64,000 nt of DNA from Clostridium_AM sp900759715 (GCA_900759715.1 CAAEXF010000139.1:15323-79322); one strand, 5' to 3'; positions 28,101-36,799 are shown, counted from the first letter of the stretch. Notes: generated from the sequence alone by a model not told the origin. Numbers and translations: made by a program.

Positions 28101-28903
28101 ATTTTATTAAAGAAAATACTAATGCAAAGATAGTTTATTACGGTCATGATTTACATTTCTTAAGAGAGATGAGAGAGTTTAGTTTAACAGGAGACAAAGC
28201 GATATTAAAATCTTCTGATGAATGGAAGAAAAAAGAAATTGGCTTAATGAATAAAGCTGATATCATATTATATCCATCAGATGTAGAAGTAGAAGAAATT
28301 AAGAAAATAGATAATTCTTTAGATGTTAAAAGATTGCCAGCGTATATAATGGAAAATAATAAAAATTTAAAAGACGTCAGAGATAGAAAAGATTTATTAT
28401 TTGTAGGTGGATTTGGGCATGGGCCTAATGTTGATGGAATTGTATGGTTTTGTGAAAATATTTTCTCGAAAGTAGTAGAGAAAGATCCAAGTATTAAGCT
28501 AAATATTGTAGGCTCAAAAGCACCAGATAAGGTTTTAGCCTTAAAAAGTTCTAATATAAATGTTTTAGGATTTGTTAGTGATGAAGAATTAAAAGAGCTT
28601 TACAAAAATTGTCGTGTATCTGTAGCTCCATTAAGGTATGGTGCAGGAATAAAAGGGAAAATTATTGAAGCTATAGCAAATGGAATTCCTGTGGTAACTA
28701 CTACTTGTGGTGCAGAAGGAATAGCAAACGAAGATAATTTTATTATTGTAGAGGATGATTGTGAGAAATTTGCACAGAGCATTTTAAAATTATATGAAGA
28801 TGAAGAATTAATAAAGTTAAATATCAATAAGGGATTTAACTTTATTGAAGAAAATTATTCATCTAATAGTGCTGAAAACTTTGTGAAGGAGTTGTTTGAA
28901 TAA
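25199..28903 (+). CDS. Tri-domain glycan enzyme: pyruvyltransferase-like, GT2 and GT4
   Basis: The 1234-aa protein has three catalytic-type regions. Residues about 10-350 match polysaccharide pyruvyl transferases (DGAGSKGDEAVIRG at the start, IIISGRMHLSVAAF near 290). Residues 375-480 are coiled coil. A GT2 domain follows at about 590-850 (VSIIIPVYNQINYTY, IIADDCSKD, FLNNDTQVQQNWL, GASMMIKHSLW). The last 350 residues are GT4/GT1-like (HILVVDHYVPHYDKDAGS, LLFVGGFGHGPN, VAPLRYGAGIKGKIIEA). It may add two sugars and a pyruvyl group, or the first domain may have another role. I chose the ATG at 25199, after AAGGGAAGAG; an ATG at 25157 is in frame but lacks a site. The stop overlaps the hddA start. 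Confidence 0.85.
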   Translation: MESFENIKYTVVVPDGAGSKGDEAVIRGCLNVLNGENILILNPRNAMWSDTLLDRNLDFVEKYEPLETLSKAINSKTTLIILGTDIMDGTHGTEISVNRLKAIDKVIELGGSAFVFCSFRSDAPKEIIDNIKRLNKNVKFYLRDYVSLDNFNNLTGLKGDYFPDFSFFCEKKDTIRTNSIEELLRSRKQDGKTLVGLNFSEQSFLSFYDYANMSSREMYVRSIINSINKYVSNPYFVLISHDSRKWENHLSDDDFNNIALEYLKLSELNDEVLVIDSNILESELLLILKEIDIIISGRMHLSVAAFRSDVLPIVYTSYRKDAKFNMYEKVKGMFQSRLGHAELVAKDEEEFIKALEIVKNEKAELLSRLYEFNNKNQDDDLEQMIMLQKKLDVNDTKNTYDEEMRLRQMLIIAEKKLSTVTKMKEKYEQDILNRDGHISLLLESERSLKRKVNDYENEIAILKEKQNDLNRELTNKEGHINLLLESDRELERIKNSRSWRMMKYVWRFRDKIVPHGSKRRLLIKIFVKFIKHPIKFSKNINSKRISKFFYYLKREGASSVAMRLDECIVSNNSKSLKLSITEVDFNNEKVYEISDFDKLVFHKIENPKVSIIIPVYNQINYTYACLKSILENSKDESYEIIIADDCSKDITTDILEFVENITVIRTQENLRFLRNCNNAAKYAKGEYILFLNNDTQVQQNWLKSLVSLMEKDNTIGLVGSKLVYPDGRLQEAAGIIWSDASGWNYGRLSNPQDPEFSYVRECDYISGASMMIKHSLWKEIGGFDERFAPAYYEDSDLAFEVRRHGYKVMLQPLSIVVHFEGISNGTDLTSGQKSYQVKNCETFKEKWKNELQKQFRSGENVFVARDRSKDKKHILVVDHYVPHYDKDAGSRTVYQYLNLFVKMGYSVSFMGDNFHRHEPYTTVLQQMGIEVLYGSYYANNWKTWIKQNSKHFDFAFLNRPHISEKYIDFIKENTNAKIVYYGHDLHFLREMREFSLTGDKAILKSSDEWKKKEIGLMNKADIILYPSDVEVEEIKKIDNSLDVKRLPAYIMENNKNLKDVRDRKDLLFVGGFGHGPNVDGIVWFCENIFSKVVEKDPSIKLNIVGSKAPDKVLALKSSNINVLGFVSDEELKELYKNCRVSVAPLRYGAGIKGKIIEAIANGIPVVTTTCGAEGIANEDNFIIVEDDCEKFAQSILKLYEDEELIKLNINKGFNFIEENYSSNSAENFVKELFE

Positions 28904-29931
28904 TGCTTATTAGATCAAGAGCGCCTTTAAGAATAGGACTTGCAGGCGGAGGGACTGATGTCTCTCCTTATTGTGATAATTTTGGAGGAGTTGTACTAAA
29001 TGCAACAGTTAACATGTATGCTAATTGTACAATAGAGCCTACTAATGATGGGAAAGTTATTTTTGATGCAGTTGATAGAAATGAAAGGTTCGAATGTGAA
29101 GCAACAAACTTTATTGAAATCGATGATTTTCTACCATTACATAAGGGAGTATATAATAGGGTAGTAAAAGATTTCAATAATGGTAACCCATTATCATTCA
29201 AAATGACAACATATTCTGATGCGCCAGCGGGAAGTGGTCTTGGTACATCATCAACAGTTGTAGTATCAATTTTAAAAGCATTTGAAGAATGGTTGAAGTT
29301 GCCTTTAGGTGAATATGATTTAGCAAGATTAGCTTATGAAATCGAAAGAAAAGATTTAAGTTTATCAGGTGGAAAACAGGATCAATATGCAGCTACTTTT
29401 GGTGGATTTAATTTTATTGAGTTTTATGACAATGATAGAGTTATTGTAAATCCGTTACGTATAAAAAATTGGATAAGAACAGAGCTTGAAAGTTCAATTA
29501 TTTTATATTATACAGGTCAATCTAGAGATAGTGCTAAGATAATTGATGAACAAATTAAAAATACGATATATAAGAAAAGTTCCTCTATTGAAGCTATGCA
29601 CGAATTAAAGAAATCAGCTTATATTATGAAAGAAGCCGTTCTAAGAGGTGAATTTGGAAAGTTTGCTGAATGTTTAATAATTGGTTGGGAAGCTAAAAAG
29701 AAGACTGCATCTGTAATTTCTAATCATAAAATTGAAGAAAGTTATGATTTAATTATGAGAAATGGGGGGCTAGCTGCCAAAGTATCAGGTGCTGGCGGTG
29801 GTGGCTTTATGATGGTTTATTGCGACCCTACTAAAAGGACAAACTTGATTAATATTTTAAATAAAACTGATGGAAAAGTTATGGAGATACAATTCACTGA
29901 TAATGGAACTGAAGGTTGGATTATAGATTAA
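28903..29931 (+). CDS. hddA: D-glycero-alpha-D-manno-heptose 7-phosphate kinase
   Basis: The 342-aa GHMP kinase should phosphorylate C1 of D-glycero-D-manno-heptose 7-phosphate. Typical features are RAPLRIGLAGGGTDVSPY at the N terminus, the ATP-binding APAGSGLGTSSTVVVS around residue 107 and the C-terminal VSGAGGGGFMMVYC. Its start overlaps the preceding stop (TAATG) and gmhA follows 11 bases later. That places it in a complete GDP-heptose operon. GHMP kinases of this clade can also act on fucose, but the neighbouring gmhA and hddC-gmhB genes favour heptose. Confidence 0.92.
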   Translation: MLIRSRAPLRIGLAGGGTDVSPYCDNFGGVVLNATVNMYANCTIEPTNDGKVIFDAVDRNERFECEATNFIEIDDFLPLHKGVYNRVVKDFNNGNPLSFKMTTYSDAPAGSGLGTSSTVVVSILKAFEEWLKLPLGEYDLARLAYEIERKDLSLSGGKQDQYAATFGGFNFIEFYDNDRVIVNPLRIKNWIRTELESSIILYYTGQSRDSAKIIDEQIKNTIYKKSSSIEAMHELKKSAYIMKEAVLRGEFGKFAECLIIGWEAKKKTASVISNHKIEESYDLIMRNGGLAAKVSGAGGGGFMMVYCDPTKRTNLINILNKTDGKVMEIQFTDNGTEGWIID

Positions 29932-29942
29932 AGGAGCTTACC

Positions 29943-30596
29943 ATGAAAAATAGTAGTGAACAAATTTTGAAAAAATTACTAATTAGGTATCCAGAATTAG
30001 AAATGCTACACGGCAACATTGAAAATGCAATTGATGTACTAACGAGTTGTTATAAAAACGGTGGAAAAGTATTAGTTTGTGGTAATGGTGGCAGTGCATC
30101 AGATTCAGAACATATTGTTGGTGAATTAATGAAAGGTTTTTTGCTACCAAGAAAACTAGAGTTAAAAGATCAAGAAAAAATAAGGGAAATGTTTTCTCAA
30201 GATGCTGAATACTTAATAAAGAATTTACAACAGGCTTTACCTACAATATCATTAGTTAGTCAAACATCATTACAAACAGCTTTTGCCAATGATAATGCGC
30301 CAGACTTAGCTTTTGCTCAACAAGTATTTGGATATGGAAATAAACAAGATGTACTTATGGCTATAAGCACTTCTGGGAATTCAAAAAATGTTTTATATGC
30401 TTCACAAATAGCTAAATGTAAAGATATGAAAGTTATATCTCTTACAGGGAGTACAGGTGGAAAACTCAAAAATCTATCAGATGTTATAATAAATGTTCCT
30501 TCTAATGAAACATTTATTATACAAGAATACCATTTGCCAGTTTATCATGCTATATGTGCTTGCTTAGAAAATGAATTTTTTAGTTATGAGGATTAG
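29943..30596 (+). CDS. gmhA: Phosphoheptose isomerase
   Basis: The 217-aa SIS-domain enzyme isomerises sedoheptulose 7-phosphate to D-glycero-D-manno-heptose 7-phosphate. The signature VCGNGGSASDSEHIVGEL is intact, followed by MAISTSGNSKNVL and a C-terminal EYHLPVYHAICACLE. An ATG at 29943 preceded by AAAGGAG is chosen over an in-frame ATG at 29916 inside hddA. It supplies the substrate of the HddA kinase encoded just upstream. Confidence 0.93.
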   Translation: MKNSSEQILKKLLIRYPELEMLHGNIENAIDVLTSCYKNGGKVLVCGNGGSASDSEHIVGELMKGFLLPRKLELKDQEKIREMFSQDAEYLIKNLQQALPTISLVSQTSLQTAFANDNAPDLAFAQQVFGYGNKQDVLMAISTSGNSKNVLYASQIAKCKDMKVISLTGSTGGKLKNLSDVIINVPSNETFIIQEYHLPVYHAICACLENEFFSYED

Positions 30597-30605
30597 GAGG
30601 AGAAC

Positions 30606-31742
30606 ATGGAAGCAATTATTTTAGCAGGTGGATTTGGTACACGTCTATCACACATAGTTAAAGATGTACCAAAACCAATGGCACCTGTAGCTAATCGTCC
30701 TTTTTTAGAATATATACTAGATTATTTAAAAGACAATGGAATAAAAAAAGTTGTTCTTGCAACAGGTTATAAGCATGATATTATAAAAAATCACTTTGGT
30801 AATATTTATAATGGAATTAATATTTTATATTCAGTAGAAGATACGCCATTACTTACAGGAGGAGCAATTAAAAAGGCACTCACAATGTGTAATAATAATA
30901 ATGTATTTATTATTAATGGAGATACATATTTTGATGTGGATTTAAAGAAAATGAAAGATTTTCATAACTCAAATAATGCAGATATAACTGTTGCTACAAA
31001 ATTAATGCATGATTTTGATCGGTATGGGACTGTTACTTTAAATAATGATAAAATTATGCAATTTAAAGAAAAAAGACATATTAAAAAAGGTCTTATTAAT
31101 GGAGGTATTTACCTTGTTAACAAAGATGTTCTAGTTAATGTAGAGGAAAATAAGTTTTCGTTTGAACAAGATATCATGGAAAAGAGAACTTCAGAATTAA
31201 TTATTTATTCGTTTATAAGCGAAGGGTATTTTATTGATATAGGTATACCAGAGGATTATTATACAGCACAGAAACATTTTACAAAAAATAAAGCTCTCTT
31301 TTTAGATCGTGATGGAACTATAAATGTTGATATAGGACACTTGCATAAATCAGAAGAGTTAGTTTTTATTGAAGGTATGCCTCAACTTATTAAAAAATAT
31401 AATGAGTTGGGATATAAGGTTATTGTTATAACAAATCAAGCAGGAATTGCTAAGGGATATTATACTGAGGAAGATATGCATAACTTACATAATTTTATGA
31501 ATGAACAATTGAAAGTAAAGTATGGTGCCAAAATTGATGCTTTTTATTTTTGCCCTCATCATCCAGATTTTACAGGAGAATGTAATTGCCGTAAGCCTAA
31601 GACTGGGTTGTTAGAACAGGCAATTAAAGATTTTAATATAGACATTTCACAGTCTTTATTAATAGGGGATAAACCTTGGGATATAGAATGTGGGGAAAGG
31701 CTAGGTGTTAAAAGTTATCGTGTTGAGGAAATTATCAAATAA
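30606..31742 (+). CDS. Fused heptose-1-phosphate guanylyltransferase (HddC) and heptose-bisphosphate phosphatase (GmhB)
   Basis: The 378-aa protein joins two enzymes of one pathway. Residues 1 to about 225 are a nucleotidyltransferase (LAGGFGTRLSHIVKDVPKPM, INGDTYFDVD, RYGTVTLNN, GGIYLVNKDV) of HddC type. Residues about 230-378 are a HAD phosphatase of the GmhB/HisB class (ALFLDRDGTINVDIGHL, VITNQAGIAKGYY, CPHHPDFTGECNCRKPKTG with zinc-ligand cysteines, LLIGDKPWDIE). GmhB removes the C7 phosphate and HddC adds GMP, so the fusion catalyses the last two steps to GDP-D-glycero-alpha-D-manno-heptose. Start ATG follows AGGAGGAG. Confidence 0.93.
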   Translation: MEAIILAGGFGTRLSHIVKDVPKPMAPVANRPFLEYILDYLKDNGIKKVVLATGYKHDIIKNHFGNIYNGINILYSVEDTPLLTGGAIKKALTMCNNNNVFIINGDTYFDVDLKKMKDFHNSNNADITVATKLMHDFDRYGTVTLNNDKIMQFKEKRHIKKGLINGGIYLVNKDVLVNVEENKFSFEQDIMEKRTSELIIYSFISEGYFIDIGIPEDYYTAQKHFTKNKALFLDRDGTINVDIGHLHKSEELVFIEGMPQLIKKYNELGYKVIVITNQAGIAKGYYTEEDMHNLHNFMNEQLKVKYGAKIDAFYFCPHHPDFTGECNCRKPKTGLLEQAIKDFNIDISQSLLIGDKPWDIECGERLGVKSYRVEEIIK

Positions 31743-31895
31743 TTTAAGTACAAAAAATATATTGATAATTCAGACGACATCTCAGTTACCGATAATACTA
31801 TTTATATATCTAAATCAGGAAAATCACAGGATATTAAAGATATTATAAAGAAAAACAAAAAAATTTACAATTTGAGTAAAACATTAAGGAGATAA
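31743..31895 (+). pseudogene. Orphan C-terminal coding remnant
   Basis: Immediately after the preceding stop, the next in-phase frame stays open for 50 codons and ends at 31893-31895. It contains NTIYISKSGKSQDIKDIIKK and finishes in NLSKTLRR. There is no start codon with a ribosome site. Composition is protein-like, suggesting the tail of a deleted gene. I do not recognise the family. Confidence 0.45.
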
Positions 31896-31903
31896 TATAT
31901 TTT

Positions 31904-33703
31904 ATGAAAGAATGTTCATTTGGGAAAGTAAGAAATTATTATGATGACAATAGAGTGCCAATTTTAGGTGTTGCAATAATTTCTATTATATCAGTAATTT
32001 GGCTATCAAATTCAACTGCAAATGTACCGATAATGGATTATTGGCGAGATATCAATGAACTAACCGAAAAAGTTTTTAGAGGAGAATTTTCATTTAATGA
32101 TATGTGGACCTCATTAGCGGGACATAGAGGGGGATTTGCTTATTTATTTATAGCACTTAATATACGGTATTTAGGAATGAATACTTTAATAGGTATATAT
32201 TTGGGTTTATTTGTAAATATAATAACAAGTATATTATTATATATATATTATAAGAAAAAAGTATTATGCTTAGAAAAAAATGAAAAACTAAAGAAAATTT
32301 TATTTCTATTAGTTCCTATTGCATTATTTAGTTTTAATCAATGGGAAATATATACTCTTGCGTTTTCATTCTCTTTTGCTTTAAGAAGATTACTGTATTT
32401 TATAACATTTTTAATAATTGAGAAAATTATTTTAAAGTACGATAGTATAAAAAAATACATGTTTGAAATTTTAATATATTTGTTAGTAATTATGTTATTT
32501 ATGAGTGGTGGATATTTGCCAGCTTTTATTGGATCTATTCTCTTCTGTTTTATTATAAATACAGTATTGAATTTTAAACAAAGTAAGAAGATTTCTAAGC
32601 AATACTTAATAATAACATGTGTGATGATTTTGGGATTAATAATATATATGAAGGATCTTGCAGGAATATCTGAAAATGGACAATCTATAATGAATTTAGT
32701 TAAAGGTATTTTTAATGGTTCATTATTTAAAGGTATTTTTATCATGTTAGGTTCTAGTGTAATTGATAGTCTCTCTGGAGATAAATTTGGTACTATAAGA
32801 GTATTCGTTAGCAGTGGGTTTATAGTGTTTTTAATATATTTATTATCATTATGGATATATTTTTCAAAAAAAATGTGGGAAAGGACATATATACCTTTAT
32901 TTCTAATGGCATATACAGGAATAAATATTATAGTTATTTATTATGCACGTTCTGGTATACATGGAATTGAATATTTAAGTTCATCAAGATACAGCTGTGA
33001 AACTATATTGGGAGTAATTGGAGTTATGCATATTTTAATTGAGCATGTACTAACTACCGATTTTAAATTTATAAAAGAGAAAAGGAAGGCATTTATTTTA
33101 TGCATAGCTAGTATAATGTCGTTACTGATACTAATAACAACATTATTATCATCATATGCTGAAGAGTTTTTATTTGCATCGTATAGGAAAAATTATCAAA
33201 ACACTCTTGTTGATATGATGTTGAACATCGATGACTACACTGATGCTGAATTATCAGTATTTCAGGCAAATAAACCTGAACAGGTAAGAAACGGTATATA
33301 TTTAATGAAAAAGTATAAATTAGGTGTATTTAGAAATTTTGATAATGAAAAATATTCACAAATTATTGGAAGCACACTAGAAAAATCAAAAAAAATATCA
33401 GGAATTTGGAATGATGGGTGGTTAGCAAAAGAAAGTAAAATAAAAATAGCTACTAGGCAAGATGGTAAAATTTTCATTAAAGGCTATTATCCATTTGAAA
33501 TAACCGATAGCTTAACAGTTACAATTTATGTTAATGATATCGCACATAAATTTAAAATAGATCAACAGAATTTTAATTTAGAAGTTTCTGCACCTAAAAA
33601 TGATATAGTTACACTTAAATTTTATTGTGATTTTGAACAACAGGCTAGTAAATTAGATTCTCGTATGGTTACATTTATTTTAAATAGACTGGAAGCTAAG
33701 TAA
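31904..33703 (+). CDS. Polytopic membrane protein, possible GT-C-like glycosyltransferase, with shared C-terminal domain
   Basis: The 599-aa protein has about ten or more hydrophobic segments. An early extracytoplasmic loop carries ANVPIMDYWRDINELTEK and SLAGHRGGFAYLF. Acidic-aromatic residues after the first span are typical of GT-C-type glycosyltransferases, but I cannot name a family. After the last span (about residue 420) comes a soluble tail. Residues 500-599 form a domain homologous to the C terminus of the GT2 protein at 23984-24991 (GKIFIKGYYP, DQQNFNLEVSAP, TFILN). The ATG follows AAGGAGAT at slightly long spacing. A role in modifying the exported glycan with a lipid-linked sugar is inference. 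Confidence 0.75.
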   Translation: MKECSFGKVRNYYDDNRVPILGVAIISIISVIWLSNSTANVPIMDYWRDINELTEKVFRGEFSFNDMWTSLAGHRGGFAYLFIALNIRYLGMNTLIGIYLGLFVNIITSILLYIYYKKKVLCLEKNEKLKKILFLLVPIALFSFNQWEIYTLAFSFSFALRRLLYFITFLIIEKIILKYDSIKKYMFEILIYLLVIMLFMSGGYLPAFIGSILFCFIINTVLNFKQSKKISKQYLIITCVMILGLIIYMKDLAGISENGQSIMNLVKGIFNGSLFKGIFIMLGSSVIDSLSGDKFGTIRVFVSSGFIVFLIYLLSLWIYFSKKMWERTYIPLFLMAYTGINIIVIYYARSGIHGIEYLSSSRYSCETILGVIGVMHILIEHVLTTDFKFIKEKRKAFILCIASIMSLLILITTLLSSYAEEFLFASYRKNYQNTLVDMMLNIDDYTDAELSVFQANKPEQVRNGIYLMKKYKLGVFRNFDNEKYSQIIGSTLEKSKKISGIWNDGWLAKESKIKIATRQDGKIFIKGYYPFEITDSLTVTIYVNDIAHKFKIDQQNFNLEVSAPKNDIVTLKFYCDFEQQASKLDSRMVTFILNRLEAK

Positions 33704-33734
33704 AATAAAAAACTAAACATGGTTTGCTTAATTG

Positions 33735-33820
33735 TTAGAATTTTATCTCCATAATTATGTAAGAAACAGTTCTTAAAAGAATGTATAGCATAAGATAGAA
33801 TTTTAGCTTAGTTTCTTTTT
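33735..33820 (+). terminator. Probable terminator within the glycan cluster
   Basis: TTAGAATTTTATCT (33735-33748) pairs along 14 positions, three of them G-U, with AGATAGAATTTTAG (33793-33806). The stem is followed by CTTAGTTTCTTTTTT. The loop is long (44 bases) with an inner AAGAA/TTCTT hairpin, so strength is uncertain. Confidence 0.5.
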
Positions 33821-33993
33821 TATATTTAGAGTAAAAATATTAATATAGTTTTAGTTGAAATGTTGTTTTGAATTTTGCCTACTATGTCAAATTCCTTATC
33901 GATTTCATGACATACGTATTCAATTATTGAATAATAAATAATATTTTTTTTAATCAGCAGAATAAAAATTTTAAATAATAAAGGGATGATTTT

Positions 33994-35094
33994 ATGAAAA
34001 TAATGCCTAATAGGCTCGATAGAGGTTTTTTTCAATATCAAAAAGAATTTGAGGATAAGGCACTAGAAGTGTTACGTTCTGGTTGGTATGTTCTTGGAAA
34101 AGAAGTTTCTTCTTTTGAAGAAGAATTTGCTAGATATACAGGAGCTAAACATTGCATAGGTCTTGGAAATGGTCTTGACGCACTTTGGATTGCTTTTAGG
34201 GTATTAGGAATAGGAAAAGGTGATGAAGTTATCGTACAGGGGAATACGTATATAGCAAGCGTTATGGGAATTACAATCAATGAGGCTACCCCTGTATTTG
34301 TAGAACCCGATATTTATAACAACATTGATTCTGAAGAAATAGAAGAGAAAATTACTGATAAAACAAAGGCTATTTTAGTAGTACATTTATATGGACAATG
34401 CTCACAAATGTCTAAGATTATGTCAATCGCGAAAAAACATAATTTACGTGTAGTTGAAGATTGTGCTCAATCTCATGGTGCAATGGAAAATGGTCAACAA
34501 TGTGGTACTTTTGGAGATATAGGTTGTTTTAGTTTTTATCCATCTAAAAATCTAGGAGCTTTTGGTGAAGGTGGTGCTATAACTACTAACGATGATGATT
34601 TAGCTAGTAAAGTTAAAATATTTAGAAATTATGGAAGTGAAAAGCGTTATCATAATATAGTTGTTGGAACTAATTCAAGACTTGATGAAATACAGGCTGG
34701 ACTTTTGAGAGTTAGGTTATCTCATCTAGATGACATTACTAAAGAACGCCATAAGATTTGTAGTACATATTTAAATGAAATTAAAAATAAAAATATAGAA
34801 TTACCACAAGTTTGTAATGGAGTTACAACAGTTTGGCATCAATTTGTTATAAAAGTTAAAAATAGACAAGCTTTAATTAATTATTTAAATGAAAGAGAAA
34901 TAGGAACTATAATTCACTATCCAATACCGCCACATTTAGCAGAGGCATATGAATATTTAGAAGTGTCACGGGGAAGTTTGCCAATAACAGAAAGCTACGC
35001 TGAAGAGGTGTTATCATTGCCATTATATAATGGTATGACTTCAAAAGAGGTAGATTACGTTATAGATGCAATTAATTCTTGGGATGGAAAATAA
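33994..35094 (+). CDS. DegT/DnrJ-type sugar aminotransferase (FdtB/QdtB-like)
   Basis: The 366-aa PLP enzyme transfers an amino group to a nucleotide-linked keto sugar. The cofactor lysine lies in FSFYPSKNLGAFGEGGA, and VEDCAQSHGA supplies the pyridine-contacting Asp. YVLGKEVSSFEEEFARYTG is the family's N-terminal pattern. With an FdtA-like ketoisomerase (36923) and a hexapeptide acyltransferase (36284) nearby, the likely substrate is dTDP-3-keto-6-deoxyhexose, giving dTDP-3-amino-3,6-dideoxy-galactose or -glucose. The start follows AAAGGGATGA. The exact stereochemistry cannot be read from sequence. Confidence 0.9.
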   Translation: MKIMPNRLDRGFFQYQKEFEDKALEVLRSGWYVLGKEVSSFEEEFARYTGAKHCIGLGNGLDALWIAFRVLGIGKGDEVIVQGNTYIASVMGITINEATPVFVEPDIYNNIDSEEIEEKITDKTKAILVVHLYGQCSQMSKIMSIAKKHNLRVVEDCAQSHGAMENGQQCGTFGDIGCFSFYPSKNLGAFGEGGAITTNDDDLASKVKIFRNYGSEKRYHNIVVGTNSRLDEIQAGLLRVRLSHLDDITKERHKICSTYLNEIKNKNIELPQVCNGVTTVWHQFVIKVKNRQALINYLNEREIGTIIHYPIPPHLAEAYEYLEVSRGSLPITESYAEEVLSLPLYNGMTSKEVDYVIDAINSWDGK

Positions 35095-35263
35095 GATAGA
35101 TTAAGAATATTACACAAAAAGGATAATATATGTTTGAGTAGATGAAAGATTCAAGGATAAATATATATTAAGTATTTTAATTTTATTTATGGTTTTAGTT
35201 TTATAATTAATAAAAGAATTAAGTTAGTATGTACATATTATATTGAAACAAGAAGGTGAGTGC

Positions 35264-36256
35264 TTGAGTAAATATACTGTAGTGGAATTTACAGAAGAAA
35301 AGTCAGATATATGGGATAAGTTTGTAATAGAGAATTCAATTAATGGTACGTTTTTGCAAACAAGGAATTTTTTAAATTACCATCCTAAGGAAAGATTTGT
35401 GGATAATTCATTATTAATTTATAAAGGAACTGATACCTTAGTTGCAGTTATACCTGCATGTATCGAAAAAATATTAGAAGGAAATGTTTTTTACTCTCAC
35501 AAAGGAAGTACTTTTGGTGGAATAATAATTGGTAGTAAATTCAATAAAATAAATGATATAATAGGGATTTTAGATAGCTTTCAAGAATATGTTAACAATA
35601 AAAGATTTGTTAAAGTTATTTTGAAAAATTTATCAAGATTATTTTCAAGAGATAATATTGAATTATTAGAATATGTACTATTTAATAAAGGGTATAAAAG
35701 TTATGATGAATTATCTCTATATATTGATTATAAGAAGTATAAAAATGATATTATTTTAAACTTTAATAGTAAAACTAGAAATATTCATAGAAAAGCTGAG
35801 AAAAATAATTTTATATTTAAAGAATTAAAGTACGAAGATGAAATTAAAGAATTTTATTTAGTATTGGAAGATAATCTTAAAAAATTTAATATAAAACCAA
35901 TACACACTTTAAACGAATTAATTGATTTTAGATTTAAAAGGCTAAAAGACATTGTAACATTCTACGGCTTATATTATGAAGATAAAATGGTTGCTGGTAC
36001 TATGCTTTTTAAGTTTAATGAAGATATTATTCATACCCAATACTTGGCTGCAATACAAGAATATTTATATTTAAATCCTATGAATTATTTATATTATTCT
36101 ATAATTAAGGAAGCTAGGGAGTTAGGATATAATTATTTATCATGGGGAATATCTACAGAAAACTGTGGGAAAATCTTAAACAATAATTTAGCTAATTTTA
36201 AAGAATCTTTTGGGAGTAGTTATTCAATTAATAGAACCTACTATAAAGCTTTGTAA
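35264..36256 (+). CDS. GNAT/FemAB-like acyl- or aminoacyl-transferase
   Basis: The 330-aa protein has the double-GNAT layout of FemAB/peptidoglycan-bridge-like and PF13480-type proteins. An N-terminal half has FLQTRNFLNYHPKERFVDNS. The C-terminal half has FYGLYYEDKMVAGTMLFKF, HTQYLAA, NPMNYLYYSIIKEARELG and YLSWGIST. It lies between an aminotransferase and an acetyltransferase, so it may acylate an amino sugar in the glycan, but the substrate is unknown. The TTG at 35264 is preferred, preceded by GAAGGTGAG; an upstream TTG at 35243 lacks a site. Confidence 0.75.
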   Translation: MSKYTVVEFTEEKSDIWDKFVIENSINGTFLQTRNFLNYHPKERFVDNSLLIYKGTDTLVAVIPACIEKILEGNVFYSHKGSTFGGIIIGSKFNKINDIIGILDSFQEYVNNKRFVKVILKNLSRLFSRDNIELLEYVLFNKGYKSYDELSLYIDYKKYKNDIILNFNSKTRNIHRKAEKNNFIFKELKYEDEIKEFYLVLEDNLKKFNIKPIHTLNELIDFRFKRLKDIVTFYGLYYEDKMVAGTMLFKFNEDIIHTQYLAAIQEYLYLNPMNYLYYSIIKEARELGYNYLSWGISTENCGKILNNNLANFKESFGSSYSINRTYYKAL

Positions 36257-36283
36257 ATATTTAGCGAAGAAAGAAGTGATTAT

Positions 36284-36799
36284 ATGAATGTATTAAATTA
36301 CATTGATGAATATATATATGAGTTTCTTAATAAAAATATTGATATTATGCCAATGAGATTAAAAAAATTGATAGCTTTTTTTTATACAGATGCACGGATA
36401 AGAAAAAAATACTTAAATGAATTAGGCGTGAAAATGGGAAATAACACATTCTCAAACTTAGGATTTAAAATAACAGTTTCAGGAGATTGCAATGAAAAAT
36501 ATCAGATAGAGATTGGTGATAATGTTTCTATTGCACCTAATGTAACTATAATAGCAGACTCTTGTGCCAATAATGGAGTTGAGATAAATCAAATTAAATA
36601 TGTGAAAGAAAAACTTACTATAAACAAAAAAGTGATTGTTGAAGATGAAGTCTGGCTTGGAGCTAATGTTACAATTTTGCCTGGAGTACGAATAGGAAGA
36701 TGTTCTATAATAGGTGCAGGTAGTGTTGTGGTAGATGATGTTGAGGAATATTCAATATATGTTGGAGTACCAGCTAAAAAAATTAGAAATCTTAGATAA
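36284..36799 (+). CDS. Left-handed beta-helix acetyltransferase (FdtC/QdtC-like)
   Basis: The 171-aa protein has a helical N terminus. From about residue 55 it has hexapeptide repeats (IEIGDNVSIAPNVTIIAD, VIVEDEVWLGANVTILPG, VRIGRCSIIGAGSVVVDD) and the usual ending VGVPAKKIRNL. Such enzymes transfer acetyl groups from acetyl-CoA. Within this cluster the probable acceptor is the amino group of the dTDP-3-amino-3,6-dideoxyhexose made by the neighbouring enzymes. A general sugar O-acetyltransferase remains possible. Confidence 0.85.
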   Translation: MNVLNYIDEYIYEFLNKNIDIMPMRLKKLIAFFYTDARIRKKYLNELGVKMGNNTFSNLGFKITVSGDCNEKYQIEIGDNVSIAPNVTIIADSCANNGVEINQIKYVKEKLTINKKVIVEDEVWLGANVTILPGVRIGRCSIIGAGSVVVDDVEEYSIYVGVPAKKIRNLR

